Below are positions 11,125 to 57,800 of a stretch of 64,000 nt of DNA, in pieces. The stretch lies in NCBI RefSeq assembly GCF_000283155.1, contig NW_004454224.1, positions 11,937,573 to 12,001,572 of the forward strand, in the 5' to 3' direction. How positions within the stretch are numbered: position 1 is the stretch's first letter; every line of letters starts with the position of its first letter. The notes beneath the pieces were generated by a model. It ran no database searches. It saw only the letters and a list, made by a program, of their open reading frames with translations, and was not told the DNA's origin. Position numbers and translations under genes: made by a program. Source of the DNA: Ceratotherium simum simum (taxonomy: Eukaryota; Chordata; Mammalia; Perissodactyla; Rhinocerotidae).

Positions 11125-13190
11125 CACAGATCCAGGTTAACTTAAGAAGCAAAAGGATTGATTGGGTGGCTCTTGGGGGAAGCTCTTCCCAGCCCCCGGG
11201 GAAGGGTAGGAAAGTGGTTTTGGAAAGAAGGAGCTCAAGGGGGCAGGAGGCTGCTCTATGGGCCACTGTGGCCACCGCTGACACCACGGATGCTACACCA
11301 CCAGGAATAGTGTGGCCGTGGGATGCCGCAGCCTCAGCCACAGCCAGCGGGGAGAGCTCCAGCGGCCCAAGCTTCTTTGTGGAGGAATGCCCAGGCCTGA
11401 GCTAGAGGCTAGGGAGTGGGCGACAGGGCTCTGGCCCCCACCCCCTACCAAGACCCCCGGTGGGGATCTCCACACTGCAGAAGGCACATAAACAAAGCAG
11501 CCAGTGGCTCCTACCCAAAGAAGCGTCACATGCTGCCGACAGCAGCTTGTGTTTGTTGAGGCCCCCTGGGTACCAGGCCCCCTGTGCTAAGCTTTCCACA
11601 CGGGTTATCACACAGAACCCTCTCATTAGCCCTGTGGGGCGGGCGGTGAGAAGACAGGCAGGGGGAAGTTTGGCGATAGGCGCAGGACCACACCGTTGGG
11701 AGGCAACATGCCATGTCGCGCGGGGGACACCAATGTGCCAAGGCTGTGCAGACCTCATAGGGCCAGAGGGCCTGTTTCCAGCCTCATTTCCGCCACTCTA
11801 TGGCGGCCCCATATTTCGGGGGCCGGGAGCCCGAGAACTACATTTCCCAGAGGCCCCTGCAGCAGGGTTCCTGGTTAGAGTCTGTCAATCACAGGCATTT
11901 GCCGGAGCTCTGGAAGGCAGGCTGGAGGGAGGCAGTGAGACAGTGTGGGCTTTGCCAGATGTGACGCTTGGCCAGTGACTTCTAGGAGTCTTCCTGTGGC
12001 TCACCCCTTTGTGGTGCAGGGGCTGCAACTCCCGCACTTCCCCATTTCCAAAGGAGGGGGGCTGCCGGCTCTTCACTCTTCCCGCGGCTTTGTAAGCCCC
12101 TAAGTGCCTGGCTTCAGTCCCTCTCTGCTTGAAATCCTGTTTCCTGGCTGAACCTTGCCTGAGACGGGACCTGGTAAGGAAGGCATTAAAAGAAGAAGTT
12201 GGAGATGCTGCCAAGCACCCTGTGGCGGCAAGAAGGCAGGCGGCGGCTCCAAGCTCACGTCCTACGGAGCAAGCAATCCCAGCAGAGAGAGAGCTCCCCT
12301 CACCTCAGGCCCCAGCTAAAGCCCCACAGTCGCATTGTGTTGGCCCAGCCTGGTCATATGTCCATCACAGTACCCAGGGGACACGCCCTCTGGATTGGCC
12401 AGCCCTGGACTTAGGCTGGGGTGGCTAGGGAGGCTGGTCCACCCTGAGCCACGTGGACTGAGAATAGGGAAGTGACCTTTTCCAAAGAAGGGGGATGACC
12501 TCCAGGAGGTGGACGTAGCGAATGACCATGACTAGGGAACCGAAGGACCAAGCCTGTCACTGGTCCTTTCTTCTTTACCTCCTTGGCAGCAGAGCCTGGT
12601 GGGCTTTGGAGGAGGCGGCAGGGCCGTGCTGAAGCAGCTGACCCTCTGCTCAGGCCCAGGAAGCAGCAGAGGAAGGAATGTTTTCTTGGAGGAGGGGAGT
12701 ATTTGGTCTCCTCCCACCACACCAACACTGAATGCCAGCCTCCTTCTCGGGGCGGAGGGGCCTCCTCCGCAGCCAAGATCTGGGGCTTGTGGAGAGCTGA
12801 TCAAATGCCAGGCACATTAAACCAGTCATCTCGAATAATCCTCACCAAAGCTCAAAGAGCACCCGTTTTACAGATGAGGAAACTGAGGCTCAGAAAGACG
12901 AAGGCTGCAGCCAGCAAGTGGCTGAGCCCAGGCTTACACCCAGGTCTGTCTGATCCCAGAGCCTGCGTTCTACAATTCCACCATACACCTCTCCCTATTT
13001 CCTTCTTGAAATATCGTGGATGTGTCGTTCAGGTTCAGGCAGTGCTGCTTTGCTTGTGGAGGAAGGTAGCGTCAGGTCAAGGGCCGTGTCTGAGGCTCAG
13101 CTCTCAGCCCCGGGAAGAGGCTGTTGTGAATCAGTGAGTGGGGGGAGCAGTAAAAGGGTGGGTGGGGCCTTTGCTTCTGGGGTAGGCGTA
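11125..13190. other. Intergenic, GC-rich
   Basis: Contains a likely antisense MIR at about 12805-12985 and perhaps another at about 11545-11645. I find no splice-supported exon; the many open frames reflect base composition. Confidence 0.5.
12805..12985 (-). repeat. MIR SINE relic
   Basis: Antisense MIR order on the plus strand: AATGCCAGGCACATTAAACC, TTTTACAGATGAGGAAACTG, AGGCTCAGAAAG, then CAGCAAGTGGCTGAGCCCAG. Confidence 0.85.
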
Positions 13191-13199
13191 GGTGAGGCC

Positions 13200-13354
13200 C
13201 TTCCCCACCTCCAGGGCCCAACTCCTCCTCCCTCTAAACCAAGCTCAAAGGACACTTCCTCTGAGAAGCCTTCCCTGCCATGCCTGCCACCCTCTCCAGG
13301 ATGCCTCCTCTGTGGTCCTTGTCACCTGGGCTGCCATCCTCAGAGCCCCAGCTA

Positions 13355-13400
<46 letters not shown>

Positions 13401-13510
13401 TCCTGCCAGACTGTGGACAACCTGAGGGCAGGGAGCGGGGGATTCCCTGGTGCCCAGTGTAGATCATGGCACAGAGTGGATGCTCAGCAAACTCCCACGA
13501 ATGAATGAAT
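13200..13510 (+). repeat. L2 LINE 3' end with a GT microsatellite inside
   Basis: CTGAGAAGCCTTCCCTGCC and later CAACCTGAGGGCAGGGAGC, GGCACAGAGTGGATGCTCAG, AATGAATGAATGAG follow the L2 3' order. Confidence 0.75.
13357..13398 (+). repeat. (GT)21 microsatellite
   Basis: Uninterrupted GT dinucleotide run, likely length-polymorphic. Confidence 0.97.
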
Positions 13511-15777
13511 GAGAGAGTGAATAAGTGCATCGAATCACGGAGTGAGTGGCCCTGCAGACAGCCGGTCCCTGGGTTGCCAGATCTGGAGGAGGGGAAAAGA
13601 GTCCTGTCCTCTGCAACTCCCGATGGCCAGAGTCCAAAGTCAGCCCATCTTAACAGGCTCCTCTCAACTCAGCTGACACTGAGGCCTTTGGAAGCTGTGT
13701 GGCCAATAACACGCTGTCACCCTGGCTACAGTCTGTTTATCTGACCCGGGACCTGCAAGGCTGCCTGGCGTGGGGTGTAGATCACCCTCTGGTTCACACC
13801 CAGGCCAGCCCGGGTCTGCCTCTTCTCTGACCAAGGCCCGGATGTTAGCCCGGCTGGCCCTCTGCACCCTCACTGCGTCCACTATTCCCGGGGCACCGGG
13901 TGGTGGAGGGGAAGGCTTCAGAAGTGGGTGGCGCTGGGCTTGCGTCCCACCTGGGCAGGCAGGTGAGCAGGCTGCCCCCTCCTCTCCCATTGGGTACCCC
14001 TCAACCTCCCCCCTCTTACTCCTCTCTCAGTAGCAGCTGAGGGTGCCCTGTTCTCTCTCCCACCTCCTGTGTCGCTCCCTCCTCAGAACATTGTCTTCTT
14101 GCCCCCAGGGAGAGCAGGCAGCCTGGAGGAGAGAAGCTTGGGTCCTCGTGCCTGCTCTGCCCCTGCCCCGCGCACACCCTGGGCCCGTCACTGGGCCTCA
14201 GTCTCCCCCTCTGTATTTCGTGGTTGTACAGAGGTGGATCTGGAAGGTTGGTTGAGGCTGGGTGAGGCTGGGTTTTTGAGCTCAGTGCTCATGCGGCCAG
14301 CCCTCAGGGCTGCGTGGGAGGCCCGGGAAAGCGGCATTTCTGTGCCCGGAGGTGGGCCAGAGGGCCGGCCAGAGGACACTGTGTTCCTTGCCGGTCCGCC
14401 ACGCTCCCCTGGCACGAAGGCAGTGGCAGCAGCAGGTGGAGGAGAGAGGCTGCTGCCCCCACCCACATCCCCCTGGGCCACCCGCCCTCCCCATCCCGGA
14501 CTGCAGGCTGCGTCCCTGGGCCCAACACAGAGCAAGCGGCTCTCCTCCCTGAGCCTTTCTCTGCTGGGAGTCACTGGGTGGGATGAAGTGGTCCTGGGGC
14601 ATCTGAGCACAGCCCCTGTGCCCAGCATGGCCCCGGGGCTCCCCACTTCCCTGCTGGGAGGAGGAGAGGCTGGCCCAGGGGCGACCAGGGCCGGTGGAGG
14701 CCTGCAGCTTTGGTTCAAGGTGACCTGAACCCTGCCCAGCCCACCTCTGAGGACTGGGGCCTGGAGCGCCTTGAAGGCTTCTTTCTCCATGGAGGAAGCC
14801 CCTTCCTCATCAGCCTGCGGCTCGCCCAGGCCTCCCTCTGTGTGACACCTGTCAGGCCCCAGGGACCCCATGGGGCTGGAGGGATCAGGGCTGAGCAGAC
14901 AGAAGATCGGGTGGGAAGGGGGGTCAGGAGAACTGAGTGGGGATAAGGAGCTGCTCGGGGTAAGGGGTGGGGCAGAGGGAGGGGCCAGGCAAAGGGAAAA
15001 GCAAGTGAAGACCTCCTAACCCCATGAGCCCCAGGGCCACTGATCAGCAGCTCCCCCAGCATACCTCAAGCCACTACCCCCCAGGGCCTCCCAGGGGCCC
15101 GCAGGCCCCCAGCCCAGCCTGATGTGGTGGACTGTGTGACACTGGTGGTACGTCTCACTCCAAGCCTCGGGCTCCTTCTCCCAGGAGCAATGAGGAGCCA
15201 GCCTGTCGGCCTTGTGTTCCCCAAGATCCAAGAGGGACACTTGGAGCCTTCACTGCCCTCTCCAAGGCAACAGCTGACTCATGTCGCTGTCTGGGGAGGA
15301 AGGGCAGCCGGGCTGGCGAGGGTCTCCTGCCCAGCTCCCCGCTGCAGCTCCGGGGGCTGGAGGGCGTTGAACATTAACCCCTTTGGTGAGTGGCTCCAGC
15401 TAAACAAACACGTTATCACATGTCAACAGCAGCTGCCTCGCTGGCCGCGCTGCCTGGCTGACTCAGAGCGCAGGGCGCCCTGCCTGGGCACTGCCTGCCA
15501 CGGCCGGCTGGGGGCTCAGGGGCCAGGACTGCCCCGGGTCAAGGCCCACCCCCCTCTGCCTCCCACTCATCGTGGGACCCCAGGCAAGGCGCTGTTCTTC
15601 CCAGGGGTCAGTTTCCCTCTCTACACAGTGAGAGGCCCGGCCCTTTCTTCTCTGGCCTCCCGGGATGGCTGGTGGGGGCTGGGGACCAGGAGGAGGGTGG
15701 GGGGCCCAGGCTGGAGCTGGGTGTGATTGGGTGAAGCCAGGGAAAAAGCCTTTGGAATTAGACTCCAGGAAATAAAA
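13511..15777. other. Intergenic, GC-rich
   Basis: No repeat or exon that I can support. Long open frames occur on both strands but none has a recognisable product. Confidence 0.45.
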
Positions 15778-15960
15778 GCAACTAACAGTTACTGACCACG
15801 CACCGTGTGTGAGACTGGTGCCTCTGCATCGTTCTGTTTTATTTAATCCTCAACGACGTAGATACGACATCATCTCCATTTTACAGACCAGGAAACTGAG
15901 GCTGCTAAGTCAGGAAGAGGTGGAGACAGAACTTGTCCCAAGGGCACCTGACCAGAGCCC
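15778..15960 (-). repeat. MIR SINE relic
   Basis: Antisense MIR order: AACAGTTACTGACCACGCAC, TATTTAATCCTCAACGACG, CATTTTACAGACCAGGAAAC. Confidence 0.85.
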
Positions 15961-16089
15961 TTGCCCCTAATCCCAGTGATTTCCCTGTCTCCCTCCCCCG
16001 CCGCCCCCCAGGCTCCTCAGGGCCGCAGGCTGGGCCCCACCTACCCCCTTTAACTTCTGGATTGGTCTCACCGAACTTCTCACCATTCT

Positions 16090-16420
16090 TCCCAGAGGAC
16101 ACCCTGTCCTTCCGTGTCTCCAGGCCTTTGCACCTATTGGCTGCCTCTCTGCCCTTTGGGTTTATGAACTCCTATTCATCCCTCAAGATTCTTCTTAATC
16201 TCACCCCCTCCCTGAAGCCTGCCTTGATTCCCCAGCAGAAATTGGGTCCCCCTGCTCTGTACTCCCTCAGTGCTTCTCACATACGTCTCTTCAAGCATCT
16301 GTCACCCTTTCTCGATGTTTGTGTATCTGCTGTTTGTGAGGGAGAGGACTGGGTTGTGATCATGCCGTAGCCCCCATGCCTTGTGAGTGTCTAGCACCTT
16401 TTTGGCGCTCAAGTAGGGAA
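16090..16420 (+). repeat. L2 LINE 3' end
   Basis: CAGGCCTTTGCACCTATTGG, CTGAAGCCTGCCTTGATTCC and GTGTCTAGCACCTTTTTGGC appear in L2 order. Confidence 0.8.
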
Positions 16421-16769
16421 GGTTGTCAAGGGAGCAGGTGAGTCCAGAAAGACCCCTGTGGAAGCAGGAGAGGAACAGGGACGGAGCAGTGTGCCGGGTG
16501 GGCAGAGGAGGCGTGGCTTGGCTGACATAGAGGCATCAGCCAGAGGAGGAAAGACCTGGAATCGTTTTGCATCCATGTCAACAGTGGAGACCAGCTCCAG
16601 GGCCGGGCGTTTGGAAGTTTGGGTGGAGAAGGTTGTGATGAAGGCCGTTTGAGCAGGTGTCGGCCGGAGACGGAGAGGGCAGGGGCCGGGAAAAGAGGCC
16701 CGTGTGGCCCGGGGTGCTGGGCACAGACTGCTGGGGTGGCACAGACTGACGCCAGCCAACACTAACTGC

Positions 16770-16930
16770 TGACGTGGGTGCCGGCCCCACGTGAGGGACC
16801 AACTGGCAGGGACTCTGACTGCATCCTCAACAACCCCGCAGTTCAGCGTTATTGTTACCCGGTGTCCAGGTAAGAAGGCCGAGACTCAGAGAGTGGAAGC
16901 GCTCTGTCCGTGCTCACGCAGCTAGGCCGG
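16770..16930 (-). repeat. MIR SINE relic
   Basis: TCCTCAACAACCCCGCAG, CCAGGTAAGAAGGCCGAGAC, GCTCACGCAGCTAGGCCGG, antisense MIR order. Confidence 0.7.
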
Positions 16931-18679
16931 CCAGAAGGGCTGAAGGTGCTGCTTGAAGCCACGTCGGCCGCGTGGCCTGGCCCCAGGCAGCCTTTGGGGT
17001 GGGGGGGGTTCAGGCCAGGTGCCCCTGCCTGCCGTGACCCCAGGCTGAGCCGTTTCCTGGGTCAGCTCTGCTCCCCTCGGAGGCCGGCAGGCTCAGGCCT
17101 TCGCTCACCCTCCTCCCCCAAGAAGGAAAGTGAGGTTTGGCGAGAGGAGGAAGTACAGGTTGTTCTGTTTGGTTTGCAGGAGAGGGACCCTGGAAGGGCC
17201 TCCTCCAACCCAACAGCGGCTGGGGGCGAAGTCACCGCCGCCTGCTCCTTCCCAGTCGTTCCCAGCCACTCCCCCTCAGCGGCCGACTGGCATCCCCAGC
17301 GCGGCTGGTGTGACGACGTCAAAATGCCCCACGTGCTGCCAGGGACTCACAGGAACAGTGGACAGCCCGTCGCTTCACAGGCGCGCTTCTGGAAGGTTAA
17401 CAGAACCCTGCTTCCCACTCACACAAGTACAGCCTCCAAAGTCCACCCGTGGGAGATCAATTGTCCCAGGAGAACCACGTTTGTATTTTAGGGGAAACAC
17501 AAGAAACTTCCTGGTCAGATTTGGTCCCTCCTCTGTGCCTAGGTTACATTTGCGTTGAGTCCCTGTGACAATGGCAGTCGCGCTCCCCGGGCTAGAGGAG
17601 ACCTTGGACCTTTTCTTCGCTGTCCCGAGGCATCCTCGTGTTTGACTCACTTTTTCTGATAAGGAGGAGTCCGCACCCCTCGGGGTCCCAGCAAACACAC
17701 GTGGCACCTCGCCCACTCTCCAAGCTCCCTAAGCATATTTGACTAAGGGGGTGGCTCGCCCCACTTATCCGCATGATAACCTCTGGACGAAGTTCTCCCG
17801 GCCCCATGGAACCTCGTGGAAACGAAAGTAAAAAGCAGTGATTGCTGTCACCCAACGGAATTTTTAGGAAACAGAGACTTCCAGAATTAACCCGGTGAAG
17901 GTGGGGCCTCGTGACGTGGGCTGGAGTGACCCTCTGCTCTGGGACTCCCACCCGCGCTCTCCTTGGGCAGGCTGACTCACTCATTCATTGAACTGAAGTT
18001 ACCAAGGCTTTACTCACCTCCCCTGGGGGCCCCGCAAGGTGCCCTCACCACCCCTGTCTCCACGTGTTTGTCCCCTACAGGCTGTTTCTCTCTGGCTACG
18101 GGCATGGTTGCCTGGTTCCCAGGTGAAGGCTGTCTGTTGTCATCTCAGGTGACCTCAGTTCTGTCCAACGTCCTTGTCTTTCAGAAGCAGGACACGCTCC
18201 TCCAGGCCCCTTTGGGACCTTGTCATCATTGAAGATGCAGCCCATCTGAAGTTCTGAGAGCCCGCCCTCTGACCTCAACCTCCTCTCCTCCCCGCAGGCT
18301 TGTCAAGCTACTGCTCTGCTGTTCTCTGAGCACAGGACTGCCTCCAGGCCTTGGGCACCTCTACTTTCCCAGGGGCCCACTGGGGTTGCAGACTCATCTT
18401 CTCTTCCCTAACCCGTGTGCACCCCAAGGCTCTTCGTGCAAGCCCTCTCCTGCCCACCTGAACCTTATGTCTTCCAGCTCTGGCATCTTCTGTGGCTCCC
18501 ACCTGGCTGAGAGCCTCACACCTTCGCGGAGAAGTGCAGCCACCAGCCTTGGCTCCCATGGGTGCCTGCACCACCAACTGGTGCCTAAAAGGTGACAGGT
18601 CAAGATTTCTGTAATGAAGTATACTACGTTTCTATAGTCAGCTTGCTTTCCCTTTCTCAATTTCAAATCTCCTTCACAC
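16931..18679. other. Intergenic, nothing recognised
   Basis: Mixed composition with no clear repeat, CpG island or exon signature. Confidence 0.4.
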
Positions 18680-19232
18680 TCCTCAAGCTTTGGGGGCCCT
18701 CATCTCCCCGTTACTCTCAGCTGACCTCGCCTCCTACCTTAGACAAAATAGAAGCCCTCAGGATGGAAACTGCTCCCACACACACCCACCACCTTTTCTC
18801 CTCGTTACCAAGGAAGACGGACCTACACCCCTAAGACCACCCTCCTCCCCAGACTCTGAATAATTCCTTCACTTCCTGTCTTGGAACTCACCCCCCACCC
18901 CTCCCATCCCAACAGTTAGACTTGCTTGTCCTTGAAACACCTCCTTAACTCCACTCCCTTTCCAGCGTCAGCCTTCCCTCCTGCACAGCACAACTTCGCC
19001 CTCTCTCCTCCACTGGGCAGCCCCTCCTGGAAGCGCCGCCCCAGGCTGCACTCTCCCAGGTCAGGACCAGGACAACGCACCTGCCTGTGCCTGTCCGGCC
19101 TCTTCCCCTCCGTCATCTCACCTGCTCCCACAGCTTTAATTACACCCCACACCCAAGGCTCCCAAACCTTGCCTCCCCACCCCCGGCCGCACCAAATACG
19201 TAATAGGTGTTCAATAAATATTAAAAAAATGC
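18680..19232 (+). repeat. L2-type LINE relic
   Basis: TGACCTCGCCTCCTACCTTA, GACAAAATAGAAGCCCTCAG and the end GTAATAGGTGTTCAATAAAT follow the L2 order with large gaps. Confidence 0.6.
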
Positions 19233-19238
19233 CATTGT

Positions 19239-19463
19239 GGAGCCGGCCCCATGGCGTAGTGGTTAAGTTCGGTGTGCTCCGCTTCCGTGGCCTGGATTCA
19301 GTTCCCAGGCTTGGACATACGCCACTCATCAGGGGCCATGCTGTGGTGGCGACCCATACACAAAACAGAGGAAGACTGGCAACAGATGTTAGCTCAGGGC
19401 GAATCTTCCTCAAGCAAAAAGAGGAAGATTGGCAACAGATGTTAGCCCAGCGTGAATCTTCCT

Positions 19464-19503
<40 letters not shown>
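19239..19503 (+). mobile_element. ERE SINE, type B
   Basis: 12-bp target-site duplication AAATGCCATTGT at 19227-19238 and 19504-19515. Two tandem hairpin modules and an A tail of about 35. Confidence 0.95.
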
Positions 19504-19504
<1 letters not shown>

Positions 19505-19515
19505 AATGCCATTGT

Positions 19516-20757
19516 ACTCCTGCCACTCTGGACACCACCTGCTCTGGGTCTCGACTGGGTTCCCATCTGCAAATTCCCTGCCAGCCCTCTGATGTCCCTG
19601 AGCAGACCCAGCAACGCTCTGCTTCCCTTTGGCAGACTCAACTGGGTGAGTTACCTCCAAAGGGCAGAAGTCACTGTCCACCGCAATTTAGCAGAAAAAC
19701 TCACAAATCTCACAAGGAGAAAAGAGACTGACTTTTTTAAAAAGAACATTACAAAGTCATCTCTCTGAGACTGCAGGCTGTCTTCTGTCCTCCAGATCAG
19801 CAGCTTTCCAACCGTTTCTACGAATATAAGCTCAATGTCCCGGGAAAGTGGAGTAGCAGAGGTGCGGGAAGAGGGGTGGGGGCGGCCTGGGTGGGGACCC
19901 CCTTCCCAATCCTGCCCATCCACACACCCTGCCCCCTCCTGGAGAATCCAAACCCATCTTTCCTCTGGGCCCCATCGCTAGCAAACACAAGCAATGCCCA
20001 AGCTCTTTCGACATGGACTGATATTCTCACCTACTTGTGTGCCAGGGTCACACTTACCATGACCCTGAGCTACAAAAGTGCCCTTGAGGTTGGCAGCTTG
20101 CACCGTGCTTAGTGCTGCGGGGTTCTGCAGCAAACATGATGAGGTGCACATCACTGACAAGAGTTGGCACCTGAGAAGAGAAATCACACAGGGCTCTGGG
20201 CAGCACGCTGCAAGCTCGTGACCCCTGGTTACTGCAAAGGAATAACTCACTTCAGAGCAGAGAGAAAACCTGAGCCTGAATGAGAGTCCTGAGTACTGAA
20301 CAGACAGGCCATCCCTCAGCCTTTCTTCCTACTGGGAACCCACGTCTGGGCAGACACGTCACTTAACCCGTCAGTCAGTGCCTTGCGGTCCGGCCTGCAC
20401 CTCCCACCCTGACAGCACTCATCAGAGCGGACGCAGCTCATGCTGAAGCTTAACTGGTGACCGGGCCAGTGTCCACGCTGACGTCTACGCTTCGCTAGCA
20501 AGATGAGCTCTGGGGATTAGCAGCTTGCCCAGGGTCTCCCGCATGTTGCGGAGCTGGGCAAACTCAGGTTTCCAGCCTCCTGAGCCAGTCATAAGTCCTC
20601 TTCCAACTGGGTTTTGCCACAGTAACTGGGAGAAAAAAGGACCCACGACAGTTCCGGATGTGCCAGTTTTGTCCAATTCAGTGACTCAGGAACCACTAAG
20701 AACTGGCTTGCACAAGCCTTCTTGGGCTCAAGGCCTAGGGGGTATGTAGCTTAAAAT
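19516..20757. other. Intergenic downstream of KMT5B
   Basis: No repeat or exon signature that I recognise. Confidence 0.4.
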
Positions 20758-20767
20758 GAGCCTCCCC

Positions 20768-21001
20768 GGGCCGGCCCGGTGGCGTAGTGGTTAAGCTTGT
20801 GTGCTCCGCTTCGGCAGCCCAGGGTTCACGGGTTCAGATCCCGGGTGAGGACCTACACACGACTCATAAAGCCCAGCGTCCCACAGACAAGAAAGTAGAG
20901 GAAGATGGCCACAGATGTTAGCTCAGGGCCGTGTTCTCACCAAAAACAGATAGATAGATAGATAGGATCTATCTATCGATCGATAGATAGATAAACAAAA
21001 G
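20768..21001 (+). mobile_element. ERE SINE with a GATA/TATC tail
   Basis: 10-bp target-site duplication GAGCCTCCCC at 20758-20767 and 21002-21011. The usual A tail is replaced by GATA and TATC tetranucleotides that form a perfect palindrome. Confidence 0.93.
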
Positions 21002-21237
21002 GAGCCTCCCCATTGTGAGAAGAATGAGAGCTTCTCCCTTTTCTCTGAAACTCAGCGGCACCAGCAGCAAAAGGAGACCAGGGCTCAGAGAACTCCCCAC
21101 TCACAGACACTGAAAAGCTCTAGAAACTCCGATTTTACAAATTCGACTGTAAATTAAAACCTTGTGGAGGAAGTCACCACTTTAATTTTTTCTTCTCAGA
21201 TACAGTGAACACCGGCCAAATTGTTTTAATTTCCGAA

Positions 21238-21243
21238 TTTATT
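21238..21243 (-). terminator. KMT5B: Probable distal polyadenylation signal AATAAA of KMT5B
   Basis: The minus strand reads AATAAA here, followed within 20-35 nt by a GT-rich stretch (CCGGTGTTCACTGT), the expected downstream element. An ERE SINE begins only about 220 nt further on, so the sequence beyond is no longer gene-like. Confidence 0.65.
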
Positions 21244-23072
21244 AAAATGATTAACCTCAATACTGCAAGTGCATGTACAAAATATTTGTAAAAAATGTTT
21301 TTAATGAAACGTTAAAGAACTTACCTCAAATGCTGAAAAAGTCCTTTTTTCATTCTTTCAGTACAAGGAATACATTGTATCTCAAAAGTATTACAACTCA
21401 GCAAAACAATTTAAAACAGTAATTTGAAAAATGATTGAAAATTGAATACTTTACATATGTTTCTACCATCACTTCCTAATTCTTACAATGCCAAAATCTT
21501 TACCAATCATTGCATGAGCTCACGCTAAGTTTTATTGAGTGCAACCTTTTCCAAGTGGTCGCCAGGCTGTGGATTCGCCCTTCCACACACTGAAGCTCCA
21601 CAGCAGAGCCGGAACAGCTCCGAGGCCCCTAACTTGCGGAACGGAAATTAGGTTTCCCTGGAAGGCGCCAGCAGTGGCTGCCGAGCGCTTGTGCACACCG
21701 ACTCCTGAGGCAGTGACCGCTGCCCAACGGCACTGCTCAGACCCACGGGAAGGTCGGCCTCAAAAGACAGGCCGAAATAAAGTGAAAACAAACGGCATAA
21801 ATAAGTTACTAAAATTAACGCTTAAAAATGGAGAAGAGTGGGAAATGTGGTATTTTGTTACTTTTTCCTTAAGATTGAAATTCCTGACAGGGCTACTGTC
21901 GGTATTCCAAGAAACGGTTCAGGATTTAGTCTCGGAACCTCTTCAAAACACCCCAAACTACGGTGGGAGCTTCCAGACGCGGGGTCTAAGCTTGACCTTC
22001 CTTAGCGGCACGGTCTCCCACTTCTCCCACACAGGGCCACTGTGCGGACTGGCCGCGGTGTAAGGCGCTCCGAGGGCCTCACCACAGGCCTAGCGGGGCC
22101 GCCCTCTCTCTCGGGGTGAGGAAGGCTAGACGGAGCAAAGTGGGGGAGAGTGTGTGGGGCAAGGAAGTCGGCCACACGCTACCACATGAATACCTGAGGG
22201 GTTAACTGCACCGCAGCAAACAGGAGACGATGTAAGACTACAAGTGATTCCTTGAAGAACGTAAGGAGAAAAAAAATTCTAAATTTAAAAAACTTTTATG
22301 AGTATTATTAATTTCTATTTGAAACCTACTAGCAATAGTTTTAAGGAACTTAGTTTAAATGATGTCTCCAGAACCTGGAAACTGGTAGGAATCAATAAGT
22401 CGTAACAGTAAGCATTGAGGTTTTCTCCACTGGACTTTTCATTACCTGCAGATTCCTTTTAATGTTTTAAGACATGGGCTACTTCTCTCTAGACACTACA
22501 CAAATCCTCTAAATTGATTTTACTCAGGAACACGGAATTATCTGAAAGTACATGTTCACATTTCCCAGACATAGAGATCCACTGGCGTCAGACACCTGTT
22601 ACAGATTTATATTCCCAAATCCTTTGTTCAGTGATTTGTAAAATAACCCAAAGAAATGAAAGATTGGTATTGAACATAAAGTAGTAATCAAAAATTTGCT
22701 CATTAAGTTACTTAAAATTAATTTCTCTTCTCAAAGTGCTTCAAAAAACAAATTAAATCTGACTCCTCTTTTTTGTTTAACTGATAATATAGTCAAAAAA
22801 TCTTTGATATTTTCATACATAAACTAACATAAGCCAAGAACTCCCACTGATGCAGTGCTTAAAACTATATATTTATAATTTTCTATTTTATTGGCATGAA
22901 TATTTCTAAACTTAAAAACCTTCCTGGTAAGTTCTTTTAATTTCTTATGACAAAAATTTCTCACAACACACAAATATTTACAACATATACATTGCTTTCA
23001 GTTCTTTACAATGAATTTCAAAGACAAACATTTTTTATAGGTTACCACAGAACAAAAGCTGTGACTCATGTC

Positions 23073-23078
23073 TTTATT
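23073..23078 (-). terminator. KMT5B: Possible proximal polyadenylation signal in KMT5B 3' UTR
   Basis: AATAAA on the minus strand about 940 nt after the stop codon. Use is uncertain; it would give a short UTR lacking the CpG-rich patch. Confidence 0.3.
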
Positions 23079-24013
23079 TCATAAACTATTATAAGTTAAA
23101 GTGAATAGTTTTTTAATATTCCTTGTAGCATTTTACAAGTGCAACAGAAAACTTGAAGACCCAAATTAAGATAGCTGTAGTTCATTAGATAAATGTTGCT
23201 TGTTGTCATCACATTGTTCACAGCAAATTTTTGAAAAAATAAGCACCAATCATTCTTGCAAAGAACAATTTTATCTAAAAGGATTGAAAAGTGTTAAATA
23301 CAAGGTCTTTAATTTACATGACAAGCAATAAATACGCCACATCGAAACTCATCCTGCACACTGCCACCCTCAGACAACGTACTGAAAAGTTGGCGGTCAC
23401 GCATGTCATTGTACTTTTTTTTTTTTTTCCAAGAAACCAATTTGACTCCCAACCGATGGTTTGCTATTTTAACCAAGGCCACAACAGTACACCTGGGCCA
23501 GCAGACAGTGTGAAACTGACACAACTCCAAAGGGGAAACATCTAGCAAGTAAATCAAAAAGCCAAAGATCATTGCTGGTGATATTAGCATATACTAGAAA
23601 ACCTTAATATGCTGCTACTATGATTTGTTTTAAATTATTGTTTAGTCATATATTAAAGAGCCAGTTGATGCTCTTAAAGTTAAAAAAAGAAAACTGTGTA
23701 GCCACGTTATTGTCTTCAACGTCCTGGGTGGAAAGTTGCTGTCACTGTACAATTTTGCTTGAGCCTTTATTTTACAACAGGGCTTTACCTCTACCTCCGA
23801 ATTGCACATAAGAAGGCTACTGAAAAAGTACAATAAAAATCTGCACAAACTAGACTTCAGCAGAGTCAGTGCGTTGTACACTCTACAGCACTATGCTGAG
23901 AAGGGAAGAGACAACAGAAGTGCTGCCACTAAAATGTTTCAGTTGAGGAATAATTGACTGGAATTTTTTATTTCTTTAAAGTAGGTATCCCAGGTCAGAT
24001 TAAGACCAAGAGC

Positions 24014-57800
<33,787 letters not shown>

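Larger units (their letters stand above)
21220..24013 (-). other. KMT5B: KMT5B 3' UTR (about 2.8 kb)
   Basis: AT-rich, largely repeat-free sequence follows the stop codon and continues to a canonical polyadenylation hexamer near 21240. It contains many T-rich and A-rich runs and at least two further internal AATAAA hexamers on the minus strand (for example 23073-23078), which could give shorter UTRs. A more GC- and CpG-rich patch lies at about 21540-22140. The distal end is placed by the hexamer only, so the exact cleavage site is an inference. Confidence 0.75.

Noticed and set aside
14069..14871. Long open frames of more than 200 codons on both strands
   Set aside because: GC-rich sequence with few stop codons; both strands are open at once and the translations are low-complexity Pro/Gly/Arg-rich with no domain or splice support.
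18926..19768. 280-codon plus-strand frame
   Set aside because: It runs through an L2-like relic and an ERE with its A tail (a poly-Lys stretch), so it is repeat-derived.
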